Shown piece by piece: positions 1-9,799 of a DNA stretch of 64,000 nt. Numbering within the stretch: the first letter of the stretch is position 1; each line of letters begins with the position of its first letter. Origin of the DNA: Bordetella parapertussis (GTDB taxonomy: Bacteria; Pseudomonadota; Gammaproteobacteria; Burkholderiales; SG8-41). Below the pieces are notes generated by a model that had not been told where the DNA came from, did no database searches, and worked only from the letters and a program-made list of their open reading frames with translations. The position numbers were made by a program, and so were the translations under genes. The stretch is from the NCBI GenBank assembly GCA_945861275.1, contig CAMATZ010000021.1:1-64000 (forward strand), written 5' to 3'.

Positions 1-76
1 CAGGGAAGAGGCGCTGGAACTCCGGCAGCGAGCGCGGAAACGGCAGATCGCCTCGCTCAAGTACGTCAATAACCAT
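1..76 (-). CDS. IS1595-like transposase, N-terminal fragment cut by the window edge
   Basis: The minus strand opens at an ATG (74-76) with a GTGGAG ribosome-binding site just upstream and stays open for 25 codons to the window edge. The peptide contains PRSLPEFQRLFP, which matches from memory the start of the zinc-ribbon region of IS1595-family transposases, where it is followed by a CxxC zinc finger and a DDE-type nuclease domain. Only the first residues are visible, so the catalytic domain and the intactness of the element cannot be judged. The terminal inverted repeat would lie within about 77-200, but I cannot place it. Confidence 0.55.
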   Translation of the reverse strand, partial: MVIDVLERGDLPFPRSLPEFQRLFP

Positions 77-405
77 GGTCGCTCCACGTCAGCGCGGATG
101 CTCAACATACTACCGGTAGTTGGTTTGGGTGACAACCGGATAAGCACGATTCAGTCTAGTTCAGCCGGGTAGGTGCCGTCAACTTGTAGTCGGCGTCAAG
201 TATACCCGACAGTTAAATTGTGGGTAGAGCAGGACGCGCACGGTCTTTGCCAAGCATATTGTGCAGGCCTCGCGAATGTGCAGGGGGAGGGACGTGTCTC
301 GCAGCAATGCCTACGCGGAGGCCGAAAAGGGCTGAAGGCGTTTTTGGCGTACTCGTGGGCGACAACAGGCATGGCGCGTGCCATGCTTACCACAAAAACA
401 ACTGC
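77..405. other. Gene-free spacer between the IS edge and the tpsB remnant
   Basis: I see no convincing gene here; the short open frames lack ribosome-binding sites and family resemblance. The left part probably holds the outer end of the IS element. A hairpin with 7-bp arms (GCATGGC/GCCATGC, loop GCGT, 369-386) lies 20 bp beyond the tpsB stop codon and could end that transcript, but no T-run follows it on the minus strand. Confidence 0.5.
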
Positions 406-2136
406 CTAATAACTCACCATCAGTGAAAAATGCGCGCGTGAACTTTTCGGGCCTGTGTTGGTGCCAAGGTCCCTGAGTTGCCAGCCATAATCGAAGCGCA
501 TGGTCACGTTGGTATCGATGGCGAAGCGCGCACCCAGGCCGCTAGAAGCCAGTTCCACGTGACGGCTCTCGCCAACCAGCAGGTGCTTGTTACGCACGTT
601 GCCGTAGTCGATAAAAGCCAGCAACTGCAACTGCGCCTGCTTGCCGCCGAAAGGTGCGCCGAGTTTGTACTGCGGTGTGCGCAGCTCGTTGCGGATGAGT
701 ATGCCCTCGTCCCCGTTGGCCTGGCGCTCGTCGTAGCCGCGCACGCTGGCGTAACCACCCGCACCCAGTTGCTCGCTGCCGAGCAGATTGCCGTTGGCGA
801 ACTGCACCTCGCCGGAAAGGTGCCAGGCGAAGTCCTGCGGCAGGCGCGTAATGCGTTGCGCTTGAATATTGCCATAGGTGTAGCGGCTCTCGGCCAGCGC
901 GCGCAGGCCGATAAAATTGGCATCCTTGTTCTTGCTCGACGAGTTGCCGGGGCTGTGAAAGATATTCGCAGAAAACGAGGTAATGCCGGAGGCGTCGCTG
1001 ATATTGCCCTGATAGGTCAACAGACCCTGCACCACGTCGGCGCCGGTCGCGCTGACGGTGGTGAGCCCGAACTCCAGGTTGTTATTGGTGCGCTTGTAAT
1101 CCAGTCCGGCTATGAGGGAATGGGTATAGCTTCCCAACCGCTGCAGCGGGATTTCATAGCGCAAACCGATCTGGCTGGAACGGCCCTGCAGTGCAAAAGG
1201 CGCGGGCAATTTACCCTCAATCTCCGCATAGGCGCCGAACACGGTGAGCAGATGACGCCACGGCAACGGTGCGATATAGGTGCCCGAATGTGCGCGATAA
1301 GTGTCGAAATCGGGACTCGCGCTGTGTTGATAATTGAACTGATGATCGAGACCAAACACATTGCCCCAGTTCACGCCGAACAGTGCGCGCTGTTTGTCGG
1401 TTACCGTTGTTCCAGTGTCTTCGAACCCCGCGTAAAGCCGCAGCGGTGGGCGCTCCTGCGTGCGCAGCCTGATGTCGGTAGTGCCAAGGCTCTTGCCGGG
1501 CAACAGACTCACACTGGTATCGCGAAAAGGGTTGCGATTCAGCCAGTCGATGTCGGCGTCGAGTTTGCGCTTGGAGATCGGATCACCGGGCTTCAAGCCT
1601 ATCGCATTGCGATAGATACTTTCGTCGAAGGTTTTTGCGCCGATGATTTGCACCTCGCCGACGCGGCCCTAGACCACCACCAGTTGCAGCACGCCGCCGG
1701 TGATGTCCTGCTCGGGCGAGGTCACCACCACAAACGGGCGATCGTTCTCGGTGAAATAGACGACCACGTCGCGCACCATATCCTCGACCGAGGCGAAGCT
1801 CACGGGCTTGCCGAGGTACTGGGACATGCGCGCGCGGAACGCGTCGTTCTGAAGTTCGGGCACGCGGCTCACATCCAGCCCCGACACCTCACCCGCGCCT
1901 GCGCTTTTAACGCTTTGCGGATCGGCGAGGAAAACAATGCCTTTGAGTTCTTTCAAGCGCACCGTCGTATCGCGTGGCGCTACACGCGGCCCTTCCAGAG
2001 CGGACTTACCCGGAGGGGTTACCGGTTTGGGTGCGATGCGCTCGAAATCCTGCGCGGTGGCGACGCCGGCGCAGAGCATAGCGACAAAAGGCAGTCGTCT
2101 CACCAGACCCCCTCTGTGTTTACGAAATTGATGCAT
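406..2136 (-). pseudogene. TpsB outer-membrane transporter (ShlB/FhaC/HecB type), interrupted by an in-frame TAG
   Basis: This would be the Omp85-superfamily pore that secretes the TpsA protein encoded just upstream. The first piece (2136-1669, 155 residues) has a signal peptide ending near ATAQ and most of a POTRA domain. The second piece (1653-406) continues the POTRA domain (VQIIGAKTFDES) and carries the beta-barrel, with the family's VRGYDERQ segment and a C-terminal strand ending SLMVSY. Both pieces are in the same frame and are separated only by a TAG at 1669-1671 (minus strand) plus five sense codons. The joined length, about 576 codons, is normal for the family. A single change from CAG or GAG would explain the stop. 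Either the gene is dead, the stop is partly read through, or it is a sequencing error. Confidence 0.85.
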
Positions 2137-2278
2137 TGAATTGCCCCCTTATTATTATTGTACACCGGTCGCATGGCCTGCAGCCGTGTACCGAATCCCT
2201 GAGTGCATTTTTCGCGATTGCGGTCTAAAACGGATTACGGTACCGAACCATCCATGGGAGGCGCTACTGGTAGTTTGC

Positions 2279-5200
2279 CTATGGACGAAACCCACCGCCA
2301 AAGGCCCCCGAGTTGACAAGATCGCCAGCGCTGATTCTGCCCAGCACATTGCCGCCGCGACCAAGCAGTGTCGCGCTGTCCAGACCAATCAGCGATCCGC
2401 TTCGAGCAGCAAAGGTTCCGCCGTCGTTGCCGATCAGGTTCAGTCCGCCGGCCGCAACCAATCCGGCTGTGAGGCGACTGATCAGCGTGCCGCCGTCGTT
2501 GCCAATGAGTGACCCGCCGTCGTTGCCTATGAGTGACGCCCCGTCGTTGCCGACGAGTGAGCCGCCGTCGTTGCCTATGAGTGACGCGCCGTCGTTGCCG
2601 ACGAGTGTGCCGCCATCGTTGCCTATGAGTGACGCGCCGTCGTTGCCCACGAGCGCGGCAATTCTCTGTGCGTTGAGGTTCATGCCCCCAGCCGCAACCA
2701 ATTGTTGCGCCTGAGCGGCAAGATTCCCGCCGCCGGCTGCGACCATGTTTCCACCCCCGGCCGCGACCATGTTTCCACCCCCGGCCGCGACCATGGCGGT
2801 CAGGATCTGGGCAACCGCGTTCGCTGAAAGGAGATTGCCGCCGCCAGCCGCAACCATATTGCCGCCGCCAGCCGCAACCATGCGCGCAATCCGATCGCCA
2901 GTCATGTTGCCGCCGCCGGCCGCGACCATCGCCGCGATGACGCCCGGCAACAGGTTTCCGCCGCCCGCGGCTACCATAGCGGAGACGTCATCGGGAGACA
3001 GTCCGGATGCGTCCGCCATGGCGTAGATCTGCGCCTGCGAAACGCGGCCGCCGATGCCACTTTGATCCCTTAAGCCCGGCTGGATGGTGCTTATCGTCAC
3101 CATACCGCCACTCGGGAGTGGCACGCGCTTCAAGAACTTCGCTGCCAGTTGCGCGTCGACATTGCGGTTAATAGCGGCGGATATATCCAGCCTGACGCTA
3201 TCCTTGTAGCCAATGTCCGAGTCTGATGTCTGTCCGGCTATGACGACGGACCCCGTGCCTCGAGCCAAAATCGTTGCCGCCAATCCAGGAGATTCTTCGC
3301 CCAGCACCTTTACACCACCGTTCCCATCGGCCACTACACGTCCGCCGAAAGGCACATTGAAGACCTCGCCGTTGTCCATAATTACCGTTATCCGGCTGCC
3401 GTCCGCGCTTATGGGACGCGCGACGATTAAGTCGCCGTCTCGGGAATTAGCGGCAGCGGCGCGAATCTGGTAGGGCAGGCCGAGTTCGTTAGCCCTGCTA
3501 GCTGCGTTGATCGTCGCATCGAGCGACCCGTCCGTCCGCGCGCGAAAAAAGACTCCCTGTGGTCCGTCATTTATAAGGGCTTCAAGCTCGTTCCTTGCAG
3601 CTAAATGCGCGCTAGCAGCAACGGCCTCAAAGGGGTTAAGAAGACCCAACCCCGTTAAAGTAGGCAGCGGGGGCGGTAGAACCCCATCTAATACATTCAA
3701 CGTGTTATATCCACCAACACTGGTCGCTGCATTCAGATTGGGTCCGGACGCAATTGCAGCGAAAGGGTCGCTACTGGCATGAACTGCTCTGCTGCCGAAT
3801 GTGTCTCCAGAATTGGGCGGGACGAAAGGATAGTTGACGCTGTAGAGCTCCCGACCGTCAGGCTGGAGGCCACCAAGCGTAGTCACCGCCGGTGAGGGTG
3901 AGTAAATCAGCCATCGCGCGCCGTTTTCTGGTATCAGCGCGTTGGTGCCCGCTAGGTTTTCGAAGCTGGTATCGGAAAAGAGCTTCAACAGGCCACTCGC
4001 ACCGCCGAAGATAAATTTGGAACCCGGCGCCAAAGCAAGACCGCCGTTACGCACCTCGATGGTTGCCGAGGAGACCGGGCCGCCATCCACGGTTCCGGAG
4101 ACAATGAGACCGAGTCCGGAAGAATTCAACTTGAAATCGCTGTCGTAGGTCACGTCCGCGACCGTCAGAATGTTGTTGTTAGGGCCGCCGACAAAAACGT
4201 TTCCGGCGGGAGCGTTCGCCGCAAAGATCCCGGTGGTGACATTGCCGATAAGCGAGATTGAGCCGCCCGAGCTGGCCAGGGTCAGTCTGTTGCTGTTGAC
4301 GTTGCCGCTTAAGGTCATATTGCCGATACTAGTGGCGTCGAGCCGCTGTGTGGCAGTGATGTCGCCGCTGAGGCCAAGCGTACCGGCAAGCACGTCGAGC
4401 GTGTTCGCGGTGATGTTGCCCGTGCCTTCGATATTGCCGGTAGCAACCAGTCCGATGCCGGCGCCGCCGATGTTTATAGGCGATCTGATGTTGATTTTGC
4501 CGGTAGCAGGGTTGGTAGCGCTGGTGGAGGAGAGCTCCAAACGTCCACCGCCGCCGCTGAAGACAAACTTGGAATCAATCTCCAGAGTGAGCGGGCCGTT
4601 GGCCGCGCTGATTACTGCCGTGGGGTTCGCGCCAAGCGCAGTGACGGCGCCGAACACAGAAAAACCGTTCGCGGAATCGCTCAACCGGAACTCGTCTTTA
4701 TACGTCACGCCTGCGATCGCGAAGATGTCGTTGCCCGTGCCATTGACACTGATGTTGCCTTGGGGCGCGCTCGCCACTAAGATGCCCCCGACGGTACCGC
4801 CTGTGACATTGCCGGTAAGCGAGATCGACCCGGTGGAACTGGTCAAGTTCAGATTGTTGCTGTTGACGTTGCCGCTGAAGGTCATATTGCCGGCGCTGGT
4901 CGCGTCGAGCCGCTGCGTCGCGGTGATGTTGCCGCCGAGATTGATCGCACCGACAGGAGCGGAAACGTTGAGCGTATTCGCGGTGATGTTGCCTGATCCT
5001 TCGACATTGCGGATACCACCCTGGAGAAGGAGGTCGCCAACGCCGATGTCAATCGGAGATACAATTTTGACGTCGCCGCGGTTCAGGAGTCTTAGCGTGG
5101 AATAGGTTGCGAACAGCGGGCGGCTAATGGCCTCATTCACGGTAAGCGCGGCGCTGCCGTCGCCGGAATTACGCCCAATGCTCAGCAGTCCGGCGGTCAC

Positions 5201-8200
5201 GCGGTCGAGCGCTGCGTCCGGGATCACCAGCATCCCCTGATCCGGGCTAAACAAAGTATTGGGGCCGATGGAAACCGGACGGTTGGACGTTTGCGGCGCG
5301 ATATCGACTGTTGCGTCGCCGGCGTCCATGCGGCCCTCGAGTACCATGCGGTCCGCAAGCAGGTTTATATTGCCACTCTTGCCGGGAGTGAGGTTGCTGG
5401 TGAAGAGCCCGCCGCCAGAGCTGCCGAGGAGAAAGAGTTGACCGCCCGCACGGCTCGTCAGATTGATCGCACCGCCCTGGGTTTGAATGCGGGTGGCCAC
5501 CGGGCCCAGGTCTTCAATGTCAATCGTTGACGCGATGACGTTCACGTTGCCGGTGCCCTGCGCCATCACGCTGGAGCCCCTGATGATACGCACCTGATTT
5601 CCTGCGGTCAGATCGACACCGGTCGCTCCGATGATGTTGCCTGCGGCGCTGACTGGAACGAACATACCGATATTGACATCACGTCCCGCGTCGAGCGTGA
5701 CTGTGCCGTTGCGTGAGCTCACGCCGTTGGCGTTGACGTTGGCAACCAGAATGTCGGAACTTGCGCCGAGCGCACGGATGGTCACGCTTCCGGGCCCGAC
5801 TACGCGCTCGCCTGTCGGGGATTGAATGAGTATCGATCCTTCGTTGACAATGCTGATCGGACTGGTGGTGGTGACGTTCACGCGCACGCCCAGCGCAGCG
5901 GCATCGGGATCGCGGCCTGCGGCATTGGTGCCGATGGACAGCGCGCTGCCGGTGTTGGAAATAAACACGCCACCGAATGAAGGCTCGGCTTCAAGCTGGC
6001 TGACCGCAGTGAAGAGCGGGTTGGCGGCGCTGACGCCAGCGCTGCCCAGCGGTCTTAGCACCAGCGCGCCACCGCCCTTGATCACAGGCGCTAACAGGCT
6101 GCCGACCTGTGTGCTAGATATGTTACCGGCGGGGGGAGTTCCCGCGAAAGGGTTGAGCAGCGTGGTGAGGGAGGTTGTGCCGGTATCGCTGGTGGCAATC
6201 GACGCACCGGGCAGGAAGTTCATATCACCGATGGTGCGGATACTCACGTTCTGCTTCGCGCCCTCCGCTTTGAGGGCGCCATCGATCGCGAGGCTGCCGA
6301 AATTGTCGATGTCGATTCTTCCGCCTTCCGATGTGATGTTTTTGAGCGTGTTGATAAACGTGCTATTCGTACTGACAGTGGTGCTGCCCCTGCTCTGGAT
6401 AAAGTTTGAGTTTACTGTACCGGTGAGCTCCCTGGCTTCGGTCTTACCCAGCAAGTCCGCCCCGCCTGAGCTGGAGTTCACCGTGAGCAGGCCTTTTGCA
6501 ATCAGCGTATTGGCAGAGCCACTGAGGTTGGCTGTGCTGACCCCCTGCATGCCGTTCAGCGTCAGGTTGCCGTCGTTCCCGGTCAGCTTGCCGCCGGTGA
6601 TTTCACCGACAGCATGTACGGCGCCGTTGAGAAAGATCGAACCTGTGGTGGCTGTCATCGACACATTACGTGCGCCGATAAAGCCGGTGCCTTTGGAAAC
6701 GGTGATGTTGCCGCCCGCCTTGAAATCTACGACGAACTGGTTGTTGGCGCTGGCACCGCCTAGCGCGGCGCTGACGGTGATGTCGTTGTCCGCGATGACA
6801 CGCAGTGTTGCTTTCGATGTGGGGGGCGCAATGAGAGCGTTGAAACTGGTGCTGGTGAAGGTCACATTACCCGCGCCGGCGAAGTTGGAAGTGGTGTTGA
6901 TGACCACATCGGTGCCGGTTTCGAGCGCTGCGGTAATGTCCGCGCCATTGATGGTGTTGTTATCTGCCGTCGGCGTGAAGGTCGGACCGGCTGTGTCTCC
7001 AGGCCCATTGGTGACGGTGAAACTGGTCGGGTCGAGCAGCCACGTGCCCGCTTTGCCCGCGGCAGCACCGGCGTCGGCGCGCGCGCCCTGGCCGACGCTC
7101 AGCCCTACCTTGCCGGAGGTCTCGATCAAGCCGCCGTCGCCGCCGGTTGCGCCGCCGCGTGCGCTGATGCTGCCGTTGAACACCGTGTTTTGGTCGGCCC
7201 AAACGATCACTTTGCCGCCATCGCCGTGGGTGACGGCATCGGCATGGATGCGCACGTCTTTGCCTACGGTTGCAAATTGCGCATTGTCAACTGTGCCAGG
7301 ACGCCCTTGGTAATCGCCGCCTATGAGTGCGCTGCCGCCGCCGGCGTCGCCGCTCACATCCACCAGCGCCTGACCGTCAAGATTTGTACGGTATCCAGAA
7401 ATAGTTACCGTGCCCCCTTGGGCTGCGCTACCCACACCCGACGCATCGATCACCCCTGTGCTGGTCACCGTGGATAGCCCGCTCGCTTGCTGCACATCGG
7501 CGAGCGTGATATTGCCGCCGTCGCCGTTGGCATTGCGCGCGACTATGCTGCCCGAGTTTTCAATGTTGCCACCGGTGCTGGTGAGCAGGACGCGGCCGTT
7601 TTTTTCGATGATGCCGGTGGCCTGAATGGAACCACTGTTGTTGACGGCGAGGGCGTAAACATTGCCGCCGCCAGCGTGCAGTTCCGCCTGCACCGCTGCA
7701 ATAAGGCCGCTGTTGCTTGCGCCGCTGGGGGTTACGGATGATCCGGGTACGCTGGCCTGCACGTACAGCCGTTGATCCCCGGCGTGCCGCAGCAGCACGT
7801 CGTTGCCGGCCGCGAGGCCGACCGTGCCCTGGGCCGCTTCCAGCGACCCGGCGTTGGTGACGCTGTGACCAATGAGGAATACATCGCCGCCCTGCGCCTT
7901 GATGGCGCCAAGGTTGAGGATACCTGCTTTCGAGTCGCCCACAAAATTGAGATCCCCGCCGGCGAGGAATTTCGCGTTCGACACATCCAGCGTGGAGCCG
8001 ATAAAGGCATGGGTGTTGATCACCGCACCGCCGCCGACGAGGATGCCGTTGGGGTTGATGAGAAAGACTTTGCCGTTGGCTTCGAGACGGCCGAGCAGGC
8101 TCGATGGATTGCCAGAAATAACGCGATTCAACACCGCGGAGGCAGCGCTGGGCTGAACAAACTTGGTCAGCTCGGCAGCGCCGATCGAGAAGCCCTGCCA

Positions 8201-8371
8201 GTTGATGATCGCGCGATCCGTGGTCTGCTGGATTGTCAGCGCGTTGGTGCTACGCTGAAACGTAGCACTGCCGGCGATGAGCTTTTCCCCGACAGGGTTG
8301 GGGAAGGCCGGATGACTCGGTGCAAACAGCAGTACCAGCAAAGCGGCAATAGGAGTGCGGGTGAAGCGCAT
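2279..8371 (-). CDS. TpsA filamentous haemagglutinin-type exoprotein with tandem-repeat C terminus
   Basis: This is a large secreted beta-helical adhesin of a two-partner secretion system. Residues 1-24 form a signal peptide. Residues about 27-140 are the TPS secretion domain, with the hallmark NPNGI at 106-110. The body is rich in G-N-I/L-T repeats typical of right-handed beta-helices. It contains an imperfect internal duplication of 189 residues (DNA spacing 567 bp, compare 4301 and 4868). The last 230 residues carry two families of 8-residue repeats (MVAAGGGN-type and LIGNDGGS-type). No toxin domain is visible at the C terminus, so adhesion or biofilm is a likelier role than contact killing. 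tpsB follows 142 bp downstream on the same strand but is interrupted, so export may be lost. Confidence 0.93.
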   Translation of the reverse strand: MRFTRTPIAALLVLLFAPSHPAFPNPVGEKLIAGSATFQRSTNALTIQQTTDRAIINWQGFSIGAAELTKFVQPSAASAVLNRVISGNPSSLLGRLEANGKVFLINPNGILVGGGAVINTHAFIGSTLDVSNAKFLAGGDLNFVGDSKAGILNLGAIKAQGGDVFLIGHSVTNAGSLEAAQGTVGLAAGNDVLLRHAGDQRLYVQASVPGSSVTPSGASNSGLIAAVQAELHAGGGNVYALAVNNSGSIQATGIIEKNGRVLLTSTGGNIENSGSIVARNANGDGGNITLADVQQASGLSTVTSTGVIDASGVGSAAQGGTVTISGYRTNLDGQALVDVSGDAGGGSALIGGDYQGRPGTVDNAQFATVGKDVRIHADAVTHGDGGKVIVWADQNTVFNGSISARGGATGGDGGLIETSGKVGLSVGQGARADAGAAAGKAGTWLLDPTSFTVTNGPGDTAGPTFTPTADNNTINGADITAALETGTDVVINTTSNFAGAGNVTFTSTSFNALIAPPTSKATLRVIADNDITVSAALGGASANNQFVVDFKAGGNITVSKGTGFIGARNVSMTATTGSIFLNGAVHAVGEITGGKLTGNDGNLTLNGMQGVSTANLSGSANTLIAKGLLTVNSSSGGADLLGKTEARELTGTVNSNFIQSRGSTTVSTNSTFINTLKNITSEGGRIDIDNFGSLAIDGALKAEGAKQNVSIRTIGDMNFLPGASIATSDTGTTSLTTLLNPFAGTPPAGNISSTQVGSLLAPVIKGGGALVLRPLGSAGVSAANPLFTAVSQLEAEPSFGGVFISNTGSALSIGTNAAGRDPDAAALGVRVNVTTTSPISIVNEGSILIQSPTGERVVGPGSVTIRALGASSDILVANVNANGVSSRNGTVTLDAGRDVNIGMFVPVSAAGNIIGATGVDLTAGNQVRIIRGSSVMAQGTGNVNVIASTIDIEDLGPVATRIQTQGGAINLTSRAGGQLFLLGSSGGGLFTSNLTPGKSGNINLLADRMVLEGRMDAGDATVDIAPQTSNRPVSIGPNTLFSPDQGMLVIPDAALDRVTAGLLSIGRNSGDGSAALTVNEAISRPLFATYSTLRLLNRGDVKIVSPIDIGVGDLLLQGGIRNVEGSGNITANTLNVSAPVGAINLGGNITATQRLDATSAGNMTFSGNVNSNNLNLTSSTGSISLTGNVTGGTVGGILVASAPQGNISVNGTGNDIFAIAGVTYKDEFRLSDSANGFSVFGAVTALGANPTAVISAANGPLTLEIDSKFVFSGGGGRLELSSTSATNPATGKINIRSPINIGGAGIGLVATGNIEGTGNITANTLDVLAGTLGLSGDITATQRLDATSIGNMTLSGNVNSNRLTLASSGGSISLIGNVTTGIFAANAPAGNVFVGGPNNNILTVADVTYDSDFKLNSSGLGLIVSGTVDGGPVSSATIEVRNGGLALAPGSKFIFGGASGLLKLFSDTSFENLAGTNALIPENGARWLIYSPSPAVTTLGGLQPDGRELYSVNYPFVPPNSGDTFGSRAVHASSDPFAAIASGPNLNAATSVGGYNTLNVLDGVLPPPLPTLTGLGLLNPFEAVAASAHLAARNELEALINDGPQGVFFRARTDGSLDATINAASRANELGLPYQIRAAAANSRDGDLIVARPISADGSRITVIMDNGEVFNVPFGGRVVADGNGGVKVLGEESPGLAATILARGTGSVVIAGQTSDSDIGYKDSVRLDISAAINRNVDAQLAAKFLKRVPLPSGGMVTISTIQPGLRDQSGIGGRVSQAQIYAMADASGLSPDDVSAMVAAGGGNLLPGVIAAMVAAGGGNMTGDRIARMVAAGGGNMVAAGGGNLLSANAVAQILTAMVAAGGGNMVAAGGGNMVAAGGGNLAAQAQQLVAAGGMNLNAQRIAALVGNDGASLIGNDGGTLVGNDGASLIGNDGGSLVGNDGASLIGNDGGSLIGNDGGTLISRLTAGLVAAGGLNLIGNDGGTFAARSGSLIGLDSATLLGRGGNVLGRISAGDLVNSGAFGGGFRP
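2487..2655 (-). repeat. 24-bp tandem repeats encoding L(I/V)GNDG(G/A)(S/T)
   Basis: Seven back-to-back 24-bp units in the 3' part of tpsA encode 8-residue repeats in which G-N-D-G is constant and I/V and G/A-S/T vary. Isolated related units lie nearby (about 2415-2440). The units differ by only a few bases, so copy number could change by slippage or recombination without breaking the frame. Confidence 0.9.
2690..2995 (-). repeat. 24-bp repeats encoding (M/L)VAAGGGN, partly interspersed
   Basis: About nine copies of an 8-residue V-A-A-G-G-G-N unit are encoded here. Three are in uninterrupted tandem near 2730-2800 and two near 2835-2885; the others are separated by 8-16 unrelated residues. They lie just N-terminal to the GNDG repeats of the same protein and are also unit length 24 bp where tandem. 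Confidence 0.85.
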
Positions 8372-8472
8372 GTACGTTCTCCGTAATATTCTGTTTACGG
8401 ATGCGTACTATTCCGCTAGCGCTGCGCATTATACCCCGAAGAGCGGCCCTTATCACTTATCGGCCGCGCCCG

Positions 8473-8895
8473 TTACTGGAATTCTGCCTTGCTTGAGCGC
8501 GTGCGTTTGACTTCACCGCGCTGCTTTTTGTGCTCCAGGCGGCGCTCGCGCGCCGCGCGTGTGGGACGCGTCGCCTTGCGCGGCTTCGGTTTATGACTGG
8601 CCTCGCGTAGCAACGCGACGAGGCGCTCCAGTGCGTCGGCGCGATTGCGGCTTTGCAGGCGAAAACGCTGGGCGGTAATCGTAATCACGCCGTCACCCGA
8701 GGCGCGGCTGCCGGCCAGTGCGATAAGCCGCGCGCGTACGTCATCAGCTAAAGATGGCGAGCGTGCAGCATCGAATTTCAGCTGCACGGCGGTGGAAACC
8801 TTGTTGACATTTTGCCCGCCGGGGCCGGATGCGCGCACAAAGGTCTCTACGAGTTCGGAGTCCTGCAGCGCGATGTGGCGCGTAATGCGAATCAT
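8473..8895 (-). CDS. arfB: Alternative ribosome-rescue factor / peptidyl-tRNA hydrolase ArfB (YaeJ)
   Basis: ArfB releases nascent chains from ribosomes stalled without a stop codon in the A site. The 140-residue protein has the class-I release-factor core with GPGGQNVNK near residues 24-32, whose GGQ glutamine positions water for ester hydrolysis. A basic C-terminal tail (HKPKPRKATRPTR...KKQRGEVKRTR) follows; in this family it inserts into the empty mRNA channel. Length and both features match ArfB rather than RF1/RF2. The start codon lies 31 bp from that of dsbB, which is transcribed divergently. Confidence 0.95.
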   Translation of the reverse strand: MIRITRHIALQDSELVETFVRASGPGGQNVNKVSTAVQLKFDAARSPSLADDVRARLIALAGSRASGDGVITITAQRFRLQSRNRADALERLVALLREASHKPKPRKATRPTRAARERRLEHKKQRGEVKRTRSSKAEFQ

Positions 8896-8926
8896 GATGC
8901 GCGTAGTTTACGGTAAACTTGCCGCC

Positions 8927-9427
8927 ATGACACCGGTGTCGCTCACACCCCGGCTTGGTTTTGCCGCTTGTTTCGCCATTTGCGCGGGGCTGCTGGGCTT
9001 TGCCTTTTATTTGCAATACGTCGAGGGGCAGAATCCCTGTCCGCTGTGCATGGTGCAGCGGGTGGCGTTTTATGCGCTGGCAGTAGTGTTTTTGCTGGGG
9101 GCGCTGCATGGGCCGGCGCGGCGCGGGGTCATGGTCTACGGGCTGCTGGCGTTTGTGGTGGCGGCACTGGGCGCGGCGGTGGCGGCGCGCCATGTGTGGC
9201 TGCAACATCTGCCCGCGCATCTGGTGCCGTCCTGCGGGCCGGGGCTGGAATACATGCTGAAGCGGTTTCCGCTCGCCGATGTGCTGGGCAAAGTGTTGAT
9301 GGGTTCGGGAGAATGTGCCGAAACTGGATGGAAATTCCTGGGTTTAACGATCGCGGGATGGTCTTTGTTTTGGCTGTCAGCGCTGGGATTATTTGCGCTG
9401 TTTTTAGCGTTGCGAAAGCGGCGCTAA
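8927..9427 (+). CDS. dsbB: Disulfide bond formation protein DsbB
   Basis: This inner-membrane quinone reductase reoxidises periplasmic DsbA. The 166-residue protein has four hydrophobic membrane spans. The first periplasmic cysteine pair is in CPLC (C38, C41), and the second pair is C103 and C130 on the longer second loop, which matches the known DsbB arrangement. The open frame extends upstream into arfB, but the ATG at 8927 gives the standard N terminus and avoids overlap. A hairpin with arms AGCGTTGC/GCAACGCT (9406-9445) spans its stop codon and that of the convergent DUF465 gene and may end both transcripts, although no T-run is present. Confidence 0.95.
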   Translation: MTPVSLTPRLGFAACFAICAGLLGFAFYLQYVEGQNPCPLCMVQRVAFYALAVVFLLGALHGPARRGVMVYGLLAFVVAALGAAVAARHVWLQHLPAHLVPSCGPGLEYMLKRFPLADVLGKVLMGSGECAETGWKFLGLTIAGWSLFWLSALGLFALFLALRKRR

Positions 9428-9443
9428 GCGGCGCTAAGCAACG

Positions 9444-9659
9444 CTAGGCTGGAATGTCCGGCGTAAGCTGGCGTTCCAGAGCGGTGATCTGATCTTTGAC
9501 GATAAGTTTGCGTTTTTTCAGCCGCTGCACCTTTAGTTGATCGTGCGGTGTGGTTTCGATGAGGTGGGCGATGATGTCGTCCAGGTCGCGGTGTTCGAGG
9601 TAAAGCTGCTCGATGCGATTCCGCAACGCGTAGCTATCATTATCGGCGGGGTGGCTCAT
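9444..9659 (-). CDS. DUF465 (YdcH-like) small coiled-coil protein
   Basis: A 71-residue, charged, all-helical protein with the family pattern in its middle part (HRDLDDIIAHLIE ... LKKRKLIVKDQI). DUF465 proteins are widespread in Proteobacteria and have no established function. The gene is convergent with dsbB, with 16 bp between the two stop codons, and it starts 140 bp from the divergent oxidoreductase operon. No membrane segment or metal site is visible. Confidence 0.85.
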   Translation of the reverse strand: MSHPADNDSYALRNRIEQLYLEHRDLDDIIAHLIETTPHDQLKVQRLKKRKLIVKDQITALERQLTPDIPA

Positions 9660-9799
9660 AGGGATTGTTCCGCGCGGATTGAAGTCGGATAGTATACGGG
9701 GCTGCGCCGCAAAACACGAGCAAATTGCACTGGAATCAGTGTCGAATATATTACGTAACCTATTGTTTTTAATAATAATTTAAGCGTTGGAGAACAAGG

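Noticed and set aside
1669..1671. TAG in tpsB as a pyrrolysine codon
   Set aside because: No sign of pyl genes, the position is not a known Pyl site, and a one-base nonsense change is the simpler explanation.
478..2139. 553-codon plus-strand frame
   Set aside because: It is antisense to tpsB, which has family motifs; its openness comes from GC-rich codon structure.
5826..7313. 495-codon plus-strand frame and the Pro/Ala-rich frames at 2313-3026
   Set aside because: They are antisense to tpsA, and their repeats (PPPAAT-type) mirror the TpsA repeats.
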